A stretch of 64,000 nucleotides of DNA from Streptomyces canus (GCF_001514145.1 NZ_KQ948666.1:322279-386278), one strand, 5' to 3'; positions 24,791 to 33,629 are shown, counted from the stretch's first letter. Notes: generated by a model not told the origin, from the sequence alone. Program-made: numbers and translations.

Positions 24791-26463
24791 GACTGCTCCA
24801 GGTACCGGTGGACGAGCATCACGGCCATGGCTCCCTCTCCGACGGCGGACGCGACCCGCTTCGCGGACTCGGCGCGCGCGTCGCCCGCGACGAACACGCC
24901 CGGAATGTTGGTCTCCAGGTGGTACGGCGGCCGGTCCAGCTCCCAGTCCGCGGGCGGCCGCCCGTCGGCGGTGAGGTCGGGCCCGGCCAGGATGAACCCG
25001 TGCTCGTCCCGCAGCACCGTGCCGTCCAGCCAACCGGTCAGCGGGGCCGCGCCGATGAACACGAACATCCACTGCGCGTCGACGAGTTCGGTCTCCCCGC
25101 TCTCGGTGTCGCGCAGGGTCAGCTGCTCCAGGTGGTCGGAGCCGTGCGCGGCCTCGACGACGGTACGCGCGCGTACCGAGATGTTGGGAGCCTCCTCGAT
25201 CTGCTGGATCAGGTAGTGCGACATCGAGGCGGACAGATCGGGTCCGCGCACCAGCAGGGTCACCGACTTGGCGCCCCGGGACAGGTACATCGCCGCCTGC
25301 CCCGCCGAGTTGGCGCCTCCGACGATGTAGATGTCCTGCCCCTGGCAGGAGGCCGCCTCGGTGAGTGCCGAGCCGTAGAACACCCCGCAGCCGGTCAGGT
25401 CCGTGCAGCCCGGCGCCTCCAGCTGCCGGTACGACACGCCGGTCGCCAGGATCACGCTGTGCGCGGCCACCGCCGACCCGTCCGAGAAGCGCACGGTGCG
25501 GGCCGCGCCGTTGACCTCCAGGCCGGCCACCTCACGGGCGGTGAGGATCTCCGCGCCGAACTTCGTCGCCTGCCGGCGGGCCCGGTCGGTGAGCTGGGCG
25601 CCCGACACACCGTCGGGGAAGCCCAGGTAGTTCTCGATCCGTGAGCTCTGCCCGGCCTGACCACCGGTCGCCGACCGCTCCACGAGCACGGTCCGCAGCC
25701 CCTCCGAGGCCCCGTACACCGCCGCTCCGAGCCCGGCCGGGCCGCCGCCGATGACGACGAGGTCGTAGAAGTCGGCGGTCGGGGTCGTGGCGAGGCCCAC
25801 GTGGGCGGCCAGATCGGGTGCCTCCGGCTTGACCAGGGGCGTGCCGTCGGGGGTGATCACCACCGGCAGCCGCTGCCCGTCCTGCCCCGCGGCGGCCAGC
25901 AGCCGCTGCCCCTCCGGCTCCTCCGTGGAGTACCAGCGGTACGGCACCTGGTTGCGGGCCAGGAACTCCCGCACGTCCGAGGATCGCGCCGACCAGCGGT
26001 GTCCGATCACCTTGGTGGCGGGCACCGGCCGGTAGTCGCTGCAGCGCCACGCCTCCAGGAGGTCGTCCAGCACCGGATAGAGCTTCTCCTCGGGCGGGTC
26101 CCACGGCTTGAGGAGATAGTGGTCGAGATCGACGACGTTGATCGCGTCGATCGCCGCGCTGGTGTCCGCGTACGCCGTCAGCAGCACGCGACGGGCTCCC
26201 GGATACACGTCCAGGGCCTGTTCGAGGAACTCGATGCCGTTCATCTGCGGCATGCGGTAGTCGGCCAGGATCACCGCCACGAGGTCGCCGCGCAGCTTCA
26301 GCTCCCGCAGCGCCTCCAGCGCGGACTCCCCGGACTCCGCGCGCACGATCCGGTACGACTCGCCGTAACGCCGCCGCAGATCGCGGGCGACGGCGCGGGA
26401 GACCCCCGGGTCGTCGTCCACGGTCAGGATGACGGTCCGCGCCGATTCGGCGGCCTGTGCCAT
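24787..26463 (-). CDS. Response regulator fused to a thioredoxin-reductase-like flavoprotein lacking the redox CxxC
   Basis: A 558-residue fusion. Residues about 10-125 are a receiver domain with acidic pocket D16-D18, phosphoacceptor Asp68 (ILADYRMP), Thr96 and Lys119. Residues about 150-225 look like a glutaredoxin fold without its cysteines (HRWSARSSDVREFLARN then LPVVITPDG). Residues about 232-558 are a thioredoxin-reductase-type domain with FAD motif VVIGGGPAGLG (239-244) and NAD(P) motif VGGANSAG (382-387). The normal CATC dithiol position instead reads VFYGSALTE (361-369), so dithiol reduction is unlikely. A C-terminal FAD motif (GVFVAGDAR) is kept. It is the first gene of the operon with the cyclic-nucleotide kinase and zinc finger. 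Confidence 0.9.
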   Translation of the reverse strand: MAQAAESARTVILTVDDDPGVSRAVARDLRRRYGESYRIVRAESGESALEALRELKLRGDLVAVILADYRMPQMNGIEFLEQALDVYPGARRVLLTAYADTSAAIDAINVVDLDHYLLKPWDPPEEKLYPVLDDLLEAWRCSDYRPVPATKVIGHRWSARSSDVREFLARNQVPYRWYSTEEPEGQRLLAAAGQDGQRLPVVITPDGTPLVKPEAPDLAAHVGLATTPTADFYDLVVIGGGPAGLGAAVYGASEGLRTVLVERSATGGQAGQSSRIENYLGFPDGVSGAQLTDRARRQATKFGAEILTAREVAGLEVNGAARTVRFSDGSAVAAHSVILATGVSYRQLEAPGCTDLTGCGVFYGSALTEAASCQGQDIYIVGGANSAGQAAMYLSRGAKSVTLLVRGPDLSASMSHYLIQQIEEAPNISVRARTVVEAAHGSDHLEQLTLRDTESGETELVDAQWMFVFIGAAPLTGWLDGTVLRDEHGFILAGPDLTADGRPPADWELDRPPYHLETNIPGVFVAGDARAESAKRVASAVGEGAMAVMLVHRYLEQS

Positions 26464-26582
26464 ACGTCTCCCACCCCGAGTGGTCGGTCAGGGCCCAGCG
26501 CCCCCCGTGGTCACCGACCCGGTCCCGCCCATCGTATGTTCGATCGCCGGGCTACGCGCAGGTATGGCTGACCCTGCCGGGG

Positions 26583-26936
26583 TCAGGCCCGGCGCTCGCC
26601 CAGCACGCAGAACTCGTTGCCCTCGGGATCCATGAGCGTCACCCAGGGCACCTCGCCCTGCCCCACGTCCGCGTGCCGGGCGCCCAGGGCGAGGAAGCGG
26701 GTCACCTCGGCCTCCTGGTCGTCCGGACGGAAGTCGAGATGGAGCCGGTTCTTGACGGTCTTCGCCTCCGGCACCGGCACGAAGAGCAGCCCCGGCATCC
26801 GGTCCTTCTCGGGACGGATCTCGAACTCGTCGGGGGCCTCCTCGACCACCACCCAGCCCAGCGCCTCGGCCCACCAGCGCCCGAGGGCGACGGGATCGGC
26901 CGAGTCCACGATGACTTGTTCCCATTCCAGTGCCAT
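26583..26936 (-). CDS. VOC-superfamily (glyoxalase/bleomycin-resistance fold) protein
   Basis: A 117-residue single-domain protein with a typical VOC pattern: WEQVIVDSADPVALGRWWAEA at the start, RLHLDFRPDD in the middle, and VTLMDPEGNEFCVLGE at the end. Metal ligands are incomplete, since His and Glu are seen but the set cannot be assigned, so the enzyme or binding role is unknown. The ATG at 26936 has no clear ribosome site, but the VOC fold starts there. The stop codon lies inside a small hairpin (26568-26586) that may act as a weak terminator. It is divergent from the universal stress gene. Confidence 0.8.
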   Translation of the reverse strand: MALEWEQVIVDSADPVALGRWWAEALGWVVVEEAPDEFEIRPEKDRMPGLLFVPVPEAKTVKNRLHLDFRPDDQEAEVTRFLALGARHADVGQGEVPWVTLMDPEGNEFCVLGERRA

Positions 26937-26996
26937 GAGGGCAGCGTAGTGAAGACTGGACCGCACGCACGTGACCGCTGACAGGAAGGCCACCGC

Positions 26997-27869
26997 ATGA
27001 CCCGCCCGATCACCGCAGGGATCGACGGAACCGAGGAGAGCATCGCCGCGCTGGACTGGGCCGCGCGGGAGGCGGTCCGGCGAGACATGGCGCTACGGGT
27101 GGTGCACGCGTGGCGGTTCCAGCCGTACGAGGGGATCGACGCGGGGGACCGGGACACCCAGGAGGGGTGGGCGCGGGACGCCGTGGGCGAGGCCGTCCGG
27201 GCGGTCACCGGGCGGCACACCGGGCTCGACGTGTCCACCGAGGTCGTCGAGGGCGGCAGCGTGGACGTGCTGGTGGCCGCCGCGGCCGACGCCGAACTGC
27301 TGGTCCTCGGCTCCCGCGGGCACGGGCCGGTCGTCGGCTTCCTGCTGGGCTCGGTGGGCCAGCAGGTGATCGCCGAGGCGGCTCGGCCCGTGGTCCTGGT
27401 GCGCGCCGGGGACCAGGCCACCGCGGAGGCCTCCGGGCGCGAGATCGTCGTGGGCCAGGAGGGCGACCCGGAGGACAGCGCCGACGTCCTGCGGTTCGCC
27501 TTCGAGACGGCGGCGGCACGGGGGGCCACCGTGCGTGCCGTACGGGCCTGGACGCTGCCGCCGGTGTTCGCGTACAGCCCCGGCTCGCTGAAGCTACTGG
27601 ACGAGGCCGGCGGGCTGGAGCCGTACGAGAAGAAGGCCCTGGCCTCGGCGCTCCAGCCGTGGCGGGAACGCTTCCCCGGCGTGCCGGTCGTCGAGCACAT
27701 AGAGATGGGCAGCGCGGGGCAGGTGCTGCTGTCGGTGACCGCGCGGGCCCAGCTGATGGTCGTCGGCCGCCGGGCCCGCCGTACCGCTGTGGGATCCCGG
27801 ATCGGGTCGGTCGCGCACGGCGTGCTGCACCACGCGGACTGCCCGGTGGCCGTGGTGCCGCACGCCTGA
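26997..27869 (+). CDS. Tandem universal stress protein (UspA family)
   Basis: A 290-residue protein with two UspA domains (about 1-135 and 148-290). Each ends in the ATP-binding G-x2-G-x9-G-(S/T) type motif: GSRGHGPVVGFLLGSVGQQVI in the first (in pieces) and GRRARRTAVGSRIGSVAHGVL in the second. The second domain closes with HHADCPVAVVPHA. Such tandem Usps bind ATP and promote survival in dormancy, hypoxia or nutrient stress in actinobacteria. An AGGAAGG site lies upstream of the ATG. Its stop is two bases from the stop of the DUF4032 gene, so the two are convergent. Confidence 0.9.
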   Translation: MTRPITAGIDGTEESIAALDWAAREAVRRDMALRVVHAWRFQPYEGIDAGDRDTQEGWARDAVGEAVRAVTGRHTGLDVSTEVVEGGSVDVLVAAAADAELLVLGSRGHGPVVGFLLGSVGQQVIAEAARPVVLVRAGDQATAEASGREIVVGQEGDPEDSADVLRFAFETAAARGATVRAVRAWTLPPVFAYSPGSLKLLDEAGGLEPYEKKALASALQPWRERFPGVPVVEHIEMGSAGQVLLSVTARAQLMVVGRRARRTAVGSRIGSVAHGVLHHADCPVAVVPHA

Positions 27870-27871
27870 GG

Positions 27872-29113
27872 TCAGTCCGCGGTGGCGGGGGTGGGCTGGA
27901 GCGTCTCCCGGGCCTTGGGGAGGATGTTCTTGATGTAGTCGTCCACCGCCGTGTCAAGGCCGATGTCGTGCTGGGCCCGCTCGGACAGGTACCAGCGGTG
28001 TTCCAGCAGCTCGTGGTAGATCTCGGCCGAGTCCATCGACCCGCGCATCTCGAGCGGCACGGCCCGCACCGTGGGCCGGAAGACGTCCCGCACCCAGCGG
28101 TGGGCGAGCACCTCCGGGCGGGCGCCGAGGGGGTCGCCCGGAGCGTAGTCGTCCTGGGTGGCCATCCAGCTCTCCAGGTCGTTCAGGAGCCGGCGGGCCT
28201 GGTTCTCCTCGGTGTCCAGGCCCGTCAGGCGCAGGAGCTGGCGCTGGTGGTGGCCCGCGTCCACGACCTTCGGCACGAACGTGACCGTGTCGCCGTTCGG
28301 CGCGTGCTCGATCTGCATCTCGGCCACGTCGAAGCCGAGTTCGTTGAGCCGGCGGATCCGGCGCTCGATGAAGTGGTACTTGCCCGCCGGGTAGACGGAC
28401 CTACGGGTCAGCTCTTCCCACAGGCTGTTGTAGCGCGAGCAGATCTCCATGCCGAACTCGATCGCGTCCACCGAGGGGTGCAGCGCCCCGGAGGCCTCCA
28501 GGTCGAGCAGCTCGCCGCTGATGTTCACACGGGCGAGGTCGAGGTCGTACTCCCGCTGCCCGGGGCTGAGCTGCGGATGCAGGTCACCGGTCTCGGCGTC
28601 CACCAGATAGGCGGCGTAGGCGCCCGCGTCCCGTCTGAACAGCGTGTTGGACAGTGAGCAGTCGCCCCAGGCGAACCCGGCCAGGTGCAGGCGGACCAGA
28701 AGCACGGCCAGCGCGTCCATGAGGCGGTGCATGGTGGCGGGTCGCATGGTCGTCTCGAACATCGAGCGGTACGGCATCGAGCCGCCCAGATGCCGGGTGA
28801 CCAGCACCGGCTCCAGCGGGGCCTCGTCGCTGTCGGCGCGCCCGGTGACCACGGCGAGCGGATCGACGGCGGGGATGCCGAGCCGGTCCAGGTCGCGCAG
28901 CAGTTCGTACTCGCGCAGCGCCGGGCGCTCGGCGAGCTCCTTCACGGCGATGACCTCGTCACCGGCCCGGGCGTAGCGCACCACGTGGCGTGATATGCCG
29001 CGCGGCAGCGGGACCAGGACCTCCTCCGGCCACTGCTCCAGCGGCAGCTGCCACGGCAGTTCGAGCAGGAGCGCGGGGTGCTCCGGGTTCGTCGCGCTGA
29101 TCTGCAGTGCCAT
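27872..29113 (-). CDS. DUF4032 protein with kinase-like (lipopolysaccharide/aminoglycoside kinase fold) domain
   Basis: A 413-residue cytoplasmic protein. The N-terminal half is kinase-like, with an ATP-binding Lys in EVIAVKEL (about residue 58), a hinge region near LVTRHL, catalytic loop GFAWGDCSLSNTLF (about 148-160) and metal-binding Asp in AYLVDAETGD (about 172). The rest is the DUF4032 region, with VFVPKVV-like (TFVPKVVDAGHHQRQLL) and LLEHRWYLSERAQHD. Catalytic residues appear intact, but the substrate is unknown. A single ATG start has a weak AGGA site nine bases upstream. It is convergent with the universal stress gene. Confidence 0.8.
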   Translation of the reverse strand: MALQISATNPEHPALLLELPWQLPLEQWPEEVLVPLPRGISRHVVRYARAGDEVIAVKELAERPALREYELLRDLDRLGIPAVDPLAVVTGRADSDEAPLEPVLVTRHLGGSMPYRSMFETTMRPATMHRLMDALAVLLVRLHLAGFAWGDCSLSNTLFRRDAGAYAAYLVDAETGDLHPQLSPGQREYDLDLARVNISGELLDLEASGALHPSVDAIEFGMEICSRYNSLWEELTRRSVYPAGKYHFIERRIRRLNELGFDVAEMQIEHAPNGDTVTFVPKVVDAGHHQRQLLRLTGLDTEENQARRLLNDLESWMATQDDYAPGDPLGARPEVLAHRWVRDVFRPTVRAVPLEMRGSMDSAEIYHELLEHRWYLSERAQHDIGLDTAVDDYIKNILPKARETLQPTPATAD

Positions 29114-29154
29114 CGGTGCTCTGTCCTTGCCTGGTCGGTGATCGTCACCTCACC

Positions 29155-29901
29155 TTAGAGCGCACGGTCCCTGGCCTGAAGTGCCGCTTCACGGACTGGA
29201 CCACGGTGGACCGGCCCGTGCCCCGGCAGCAGGACATCTCCCTCCAGTTCCGCGAACACGTCCAGTGACGCCACGGCACGGGCGCGCTCGTGATGGAACA
29301 TGTCCGGCAGCAGCTGGGGCCCCTTGACCCGCGAGGTGGGGTGACCGCTCACCAGGCCGTCGCCGGAGATCACCACGCCGCGCTCGGGGAGGTGGAAGGC
29401 GCAGTGCCCGTCGGTGTGGCCCGGCGTGTACACGGGCACCGGACGGCCCGGCAGATCGAGCGTGCCCTCCGCCGGGAACGGCTGCGGGGAGGCGACGGGC
29501 ACATGGGCCGTGCCGCCCACCCGGATCGCGTGCACCGCCCACGGCAGCACACCGGGCCGCCAGCCGTTCCGCAGGACCGTCCCGACGGACACCTGGTGCA
29601 GGAACTCCCGCCGCGCGTGCGGCACTTCGGCCTCGTGCAGGTAGACCGGCGTGCCGTAGGTGCTGCGCAGATACTCGGCGGAGCCGAGGTGGTCGTTGTG
29701 GGCGTGCGTGATGAGCACGGCGGTGACCGCCTCCGGTGAACTCCCCACCTCCGCGAGGGACGCGAGTACCTGCTCCCGGTCGCCCGGGTAGCCGGTGTCG
29801 ACCAGCGTGGCGGCGCTTCCCTCGGTCAGGATCACCCAGTTGGTGTTGCTGCCGTGCACCAGATAGGTGCCGTCCGCGACTTGCTGCACGCCTGCGCTCA
29901 T
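29155..29901 (-). CDS. Metallo-beta-lactamase-fold hydrolase
   Basis: A 248-residue metal hydrolase. The zinc ligands are clear: THAHNDHLG (about 67-75), GHTDGH (about 162-167), SGDGLVSG (about 178-185) and PGHGPVH near residue 225. The family includes glyoxalase II, beta-lactamases and lactonases; this one is closest in layout to short single-domain glyoxalase II-like enzymes, with no signal peptide. The ATG at 29901 has GGGG five bases upstream; longer frames have no support. A strong hairpin at 30012-30044 separates it from the AlkB gene, which is read in the same direction. Confidence 0.87.
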   Translation of the reverse strand: MSAGVQQVADGTYLVHGSNTNWVILTEGSAATLVDTGYPGDREQVLASLAEVGSSPEAVTAVLITHAHNDHLGSAEYLRSTYGTPVYLHEAEVPHARREFLHQVSVGTVLRNGWRPGVLPWAVHAIRVGGTAHVPVASPQPFPAEGTLDLPGRPVPVYTPGHTDGHCAFHLPERGVVISGDGLVSGHPTSRVKGPQLLPDMFHHERARAVASLDVFAELEGDVLLPGHGPVHRGPVREAALQARDRAL

Positions 29902-30011
29902 GATCGCCCCACCCGATGAGTCCCTGCCCGACGGCACACAGCAAAGCAGACGCTCAGGCGATCCGGAGCGGCGGGTACCGGTCCTCCAGCGGTCAACTTC
30001 CGTGGTGACAA

Positions 30012-30044
30012 GGCTGCCTCCGGCACCGTCCGCCGGAGGCAGCC
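30012..30044 (-). terminator. 13-base perfect hairpin between the AlkB and MBL-fold genes
   Basis: GGCTGCCTCCGGC (30012-30024) pairs perfectly with GCCGGAGGCAGCC (30032-30044) around a 7-base loop. It lies about 34 bases past the AlkB stop and would end that minus-strand transcript. No good U-tract follows, as is common in Streptomyces. Confidence 0.6.
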
Positions 30045-30077
30045 CCCGCGTGCGGCGGAAGCAGCCGCCTCTCTGCC

Positions 30078-30707
30078 TCAGCGCACGCCGTTCGGGCGGA
30101 ACTGGATGCTGATGCGCGGTCCCGTGGCGCGCGTGGACTTCGGCACGGCGTGCTCCCAGGTGCGCTGACAGGAGCCGCCCATCACGATCAGGTCGCCGTG
30201 TCCCAGCGGCCGCCGTACGGTCCCGGCACCGCCGCGCACCGGTCGCAGCACCAGGTCGCGTGGCGCGCCCACGGAGAGGATGGCGACCATGGTGTCCTCC
30301 CGGGCGCCCCGCCCGGTCCGGTCGCCGTGCCAGGCGACGCTGTCCCGGCCGTCGCGGTAGTAGCAGAGCCCGGCGGTGGTGAAGGGTTCGCCCAGCTCCT
30401 CGGCGTAGTGCGCGGTGAGCGCCTCGCGGGCCTCGGTGAGTACGGGATGCGGCAGCTCGTCGTCCACACCGTAGAAGGCGAGCAGGCGCGGTACGTCGAC
30501 GACGTGGTCGTACATCGTGCGGCGCTCCGCCCGCCACGGCACCTCCGCGGCCAGCTGTTCGAAGAGGGGGCCGGAGCCGCCGAGCCATGCGGGCAGTACG
30601 TCGATCCAGGCGCCGAAGCCGAGCACGGTACGGCGGATCCCGTCGAGGGGGCCGAGCCGCAGCTGGTCGGTCTGGTCGAAGAGAGAGCCCTGGAGGTGCG
30701 CGGTCAT
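30078..30707 (-). CDS. alkB: AlkB-like 2-oxoglutarate/Fe(II) dioxygenase (DNA alkylation repair)
   Basis: A 209-residue dioxygenase that would remove methyl groups from alkylated DNA bases by oxidation. Iron ligands are His127 and Asp129 in WHGDRTGR and His186 in WEHAVPK. The 2-oxoglutarate/substrate signature RISIQFR (198-204) is intact. N-terminal PAWLGGSGPLFEQL and LLAFYGVDDELPHPV are family-typical. I take the ATG at 30707, after AAGGAG; a longer in-frame start would overlap the TetR gene promoter. It is divergent from the TetR regulator over a 115-base, AT-rich gap with palindromes, so the two may share regulatory DNA. Confidence 0.87.
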   Translation of the reverse strand: MTAHLQGSLFDQTDQLRLGPLDGIRRTVLGFGAWIDVLPAWLGGSGPLFEQLAAEVPWRAERRTMYDHVVDVPRLLAFYGVDDELPHPVLTEAREALTAHYAEELGEPFTTAGLCYYRDGRDSVAWHGDRTGRGAREDTMVAILSVGAPRDLVLRPVRGGAGTVRRPLGHGDLIVMGGSCQRTWEHAVPKSTRATGPRISIQFRPNGVR

Positions 30708-30773
30708 GGATCCAGCGTACTCCTTATTCGAAAACTTGTTCCAATAAAATCTGCTGAGCTGTTCGGCTCTTTC

Positions 30774-30806
30774 GATGCATCGCTGTATCGGATACATTCG
30801 CGTATC
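30774..30806. promoter_or_regulatory. Clustered palindromes in the AlkB/TetR divergent promoter
   Basis: Three overlapping dyads are visible: CGATGCATCG (30774-30783 approx.), TGTATCGGATACA (30784-30796, 6-base arms around G), and GATAC (30791-30795) with GTATC (30802-30806). They lie directly upstream of the GGAGG of the TetR gene. TetR proteins commonly bind such dyads and repress their own gene and its partner. Confidence 0.5.
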
Positions 30807-30822
30807 GAACGGAGGACCCGAC

Positions 30823-31449
30823 ATGGCGACACAGGACACGACCAGACGCGTGACCAGGCGCCGGGTCCGCACGCGTGCCAATCTCCTGGACGCGGCCTTC
30901 GCGGTGTTCGCCGCCAAGGGCTTCGGGCGCGTGTCGATCGAAGAGGTCTGCGAGGCCGCCGGATACAGCCGGGGCGCCTTCTACTCGAACTTCGACAGCC
31001 TCGACGAGCTCTTCTTCGCGCTCTACCAGCAGCGCGCGGACCTGATCGCCGAGCAGGTCTCCGGCGCGCTCGCCCTCGACGGGCCCGAGCTCGACGTGCT
31101 GGCCGCCGTCGACCGGGTCACCGAAGTGCTGCTCCTCGACCGGGACTGGCTCCTGGTCAAGACCGACTTTCTGGTGCACGCCGCCCGCGTGCCCGAGGTC
31201 GCCCGGACCCTGCTCGAACACCGGGCGCGGCTCAGGCGGGCCGTCGCCGACCGGCTGGCACGCGCGCGTGGACACGCGGAACTGCCCGCCGTGCTGGCCG
31301 ACGTCGAGGACGCCGCCCACGCCGTGGTCGCCGCCTACGACGGTGTCACCGTCCAACTGCTGCTGGACGGGGACCTCGAGCGGGCCCGGGTCTGGCTGAA
31401 GCAACTGCTCACCGCGCTGCTCACCGACGGCAGCGACACCACCGTATGA
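30823..31449 (+). CDS. TetR-family transcriptional regulator
   Basis: A 208-residue TetR repressor. The N-terminal helix-turn-helix is clear (LLDAAFAVFAAKGFGRVSIEEV then YSRGAFYSNFDSLDELFFALY). The C-terminal ligand domain is helical and not diagnostic. The ATG at 30823 has GGAGG seven bases upstream; an earlier in-frame start lies within the operator palindromes and is rejected. It is followed after 17 bases by the flavoprotein dehydrogenase on the same strand, its probable target, and the inducer is probably that enzyme's substrate. It may also affect the divergent AlkB gene. Confidence 0.9.
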   Translation: MATQDTTRRVTRRRVRTRANLLDAAFAVFAAKGFGRVSIEEVCEAAGYSRGAFYSNFDSLDELFFALYQQRADLIAEQVSGALALDGPELDVLAAVDRVTEVLLLDRDWLLVKTDFLVHAARVPEVARTLLEHRARLRRAVADRLARARGHAELPAVLADVEDAAHAVVAAYDGVTVQLLLDGDLERARVWLKQLLTALLTDGSDTTV

Positions 31450-31466
31450 GGGAAGGGACGGTCGCC

Positions 31467-33140
31467 ATGGATGCCGACGTCATCGTCGTCGGAGCGGGGC
31501 TCGCGGGCCTGGTCGCCGCGCACGAGCTCACCAGCCGCGGCAAGAGGGTCGCGCTGGTCGACCAGGAGAACGCCGCCAACCTCGGCGGCCAGGCCTTCTG
31601 GTCCTTCGGCGGACTCTTCCTGGTCGACTCCCCGGAACAGCGGCGCCTCGGCATCAAGGACTCCTTCGACCTCGCCTGGAACGACTGGCAGGGCAGCGCG
31701 CAGTTCGACCGCGTCGACGACGAGGACTCCTGGGCGGTGCGCTGGGCGCGCGCCTACGTCGAGTTCGCGGCGGGGGAGAAGCGGTCCTGGCTGGAGGGGC
31801 ACGGGATCAAGTTCCTGCCGACCGTCGGCTGGGCCGAGCGCGGTGACCTCACCGCCCACGGACACGGCAACTCCGTGCCCCGCTTCCACGTCGCCTGGGG
31901 CACCGGCACCGGGGTCGTCGAGCCCTTCGTGGGGTACGCCAAGCAGGCCGCGCGTGACGGACTGCTGACCTTCTACCACCGCCACCAGGTCGACGAACTG
32001 GTCGTCGAGGACGGCACCGCCCGCGGCGTGCGGGGCACGGTGCTGGCCGAGGACAACTCCGCGCGCGGTGTCGCCTCCAACCGTGACCGGGCCGGCGACT
32101 TCGAGCTCACCGCCCACGCCGTCGTCGTCACCACCGGCGGCATCGGCGCAAACCACGACATCGTCCGCCGCTACTGGCCCGAGCGGCTCGGCACCCCGCC
32201 CGCCGAGATGGTCACCGGCGTGCCCGCCTACGTCGACGGCCGGATGCTCGACATCAGCGCCGGCGCCGGCGTCCGGCTGGTCAACCGCGACCGCATGTGG
32301 CACTACACCGAGGGCATCCAGAACTGGGACCCGATCTGGCCCGGCCACGGCATCCGCATCCTGCCCGGCCCCTCGTCCCTGTGGTTCGACGCCCTGGGCC
32401 GCCGGCTGCCCGACCCCTGCCTGCCCGGCTACGACACCCTCAGCACCCTCAGGCACCTGCGCACCACCGAGGACATCGCGGACCACGACCACTCCTGGTT
32501 CATCCTCACCCAGAAGATCATCGAGAAGGAGTTCGCGCTCTCGGGCTCCGAGCAGAACCCCGACATCACCGCGAAGGACCGCGCGGGCTTCCTCAAGGAG
32601 CGGCTCCTCGGCAAGGGAGCTCCGGGACCGGTCGACGCGTTCCTGCGCAAGGGCGCGGACTTCGTGACCGCCCCGAACCTGGAGCAATTGGTCGAGAAGA
32701 TGAACGGGCTCACCGACAAGGCCCTGCTCGACGCCGCCGTCATCCGCCGCCAGATAGAGGCCCGCGACCTCCAGATCGCTAACTCCTACAGCAAGGACGC
32801 CCAGGTGCAGGGCATCCGCAACGCCCGCCGTTACATCGGCGACCGCCTCGGCCGGGTCGCCACCCCGCACCGCATCCTCGACCCCGCCGCCGGCCCCCTC
32901 ATCGGCGTCAAGCTGCACGTCCTGACCCGCAAGACCCTCGGGGGCATCCAGACCGACCTCGACTCCCGAGCCCTGGGCACCGACGGCAAGCCCCTCGAAG
33001 GCCTGTACGCGGCGGGTGAGGTCGCCGGCTTCGGCGGCGGCGGTGTGCACGGCTACAACGCGCTCGAGGGCACCTTCCTCGGTGGCTGCCTCTTCTCGGG
33101 GCGCGCGGCGGGCCGGGCGGCGGCCAAGCAGGTCGGCTAG
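31467..33140 (+). CDS. FAD-binding dehydrogenase (COG3573, fumarate reductase/KSTD-like flavoprotein)
   Basis: A 557-residue flavoprotein. The FAD-binding dinucleotide fold is at the N-terminus (DVIVVGAGLAGLVAAHEL), with GGQAFWSFGGLF in the next helix. A mobile substrate domain holds RMLDISAGAGVRL and RMWHYTEGIQNWDP, and the C-terminal FAD segment reads LEGLYAAGEVAGFGGGGVHGYNALEG (in pieces). COG3573 enzymes are related to fumarate reductases and 3-ketosteroid dehydrogenases, but substrates are mostly unknown. The ATG at 31467 follows GGAAGGGA. Its stop overlaps the stop of the convergent DUF488 gene by four bases. Confidence 0.87.
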   Translation: MDADVIVVGAGLAGLVAAHELTSRGKRVALVDQENAANLGGQAFWSFGGLFLVDSPEQRRLGIKDSFDLAWNDWQGSAQFDRVDDEDSWAVRWARAYVEFAAGEKRSWLEGHGIKFLPTVGWAERGDLTAHGHGNSVPRFHVAWGTGTGVVEPFVGYAKQAARDGLLTFYHRHQVDELVVEDGTARGVRGTVLAEDNSARGVASNRDRAGDFELTAHAVVVTTGGIGANHDIVRRYWPERLGTPPAEMVTGVPAYVDGRMLDISAGAGVRLVNRDRMWHYTEGIQNWDPIWPGHGIRILPGPSSLWFDALGRRLPDPCLPGYDTLSTLRHLRTTEDIADHDHSWFILTQKIIEKEFALSGSEQNPDITAKDRAGFLKERLLGKGAPGPVDAFLRKGADFVTAPNLEQLVEKMNGLTDKALLDAAVIRRQIEARDLQIANSYSKDAQVQGIRNARRYIGDRLGRVATPHRILDPAAGPLIGVKLHVLTRKTLGGIQTDLDSRALGTDGKPLEGLYAAGEVAGFGGGGVHGYNALEGTFLGGCLFSGRAAGRAAAKQVG

Positions 33141-33487
33141 GACTCCAGCAGGCGCGCCAGCACGGTGGCGTGGCTCCGCTCCGGCGTCTTCGACGCGGTC
33201 AGCAGGGTCACGTCACCCTTGTCCGCCAGCTCCCGGACCCGGTCGAGAAGTCCGGACGCCTCGGGACCGGTCAGCTCCGCCTCGTAGCGCTCGGCGAACT
33301 CCTCGTACGACCCCTCGCCGGCGTGGTACCAGCGGCGCAGCTCGGTCGACGGGGTGAGCGCCTTCGGCCACTCGTCCACGCGGGCCGCGTCCTTGGACAG
33401 CCCGCGCGGCCAGAGCCGGTCGACCAGGACGCGCACGCCGTCCGCGGGCTCGGGGGGTTCGTAGACACGGCGGATGCGAACGCTCAC
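33137..33487 (-). CDS. DUF488-family protein
   Basis: A 116-residue single-domain protein of the DUF488 family, shown by VRIRRVYEPPEPADGVRVLVDRLWPRG, LRRWYHAGEGSYEEFAERY and the C-terminal DVTLLTASKTPERSHATVL (quoted in pieces). The family is widespread and often found near stress or redox genes, but its function is not established. The start is a GTG with AGAGG seven bases upstream. It is monocistronic on the minus strand and convergent with the flavoprotein dehydrogenase. Confidence 0.87.
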   Translation of the reverse strand: MSVRIRRVYEPPEPADGVRVLVDRLWPRGLSKDAARVDEWPKALTPSTELRRWYHAGEGSYEEFAERYEAELTGPEASGLLDRVRELADKGDVTLLTASKTPERSHATVLARLLES

Positions 33488-33629
33488 GGACGGCCTCTCG
33501 ACGAAGGGAGGGTGTGCGTCGGGAGCGTACTGCGCGGCCGGGCGCGACTTGACCTGATCAAGGGTGAGTTGCGGCGGAGGCGGCCTTTAGTGTGAAGCGT
33601 TGCCCACCCCCCGACCTGTAGGAGCGCAC

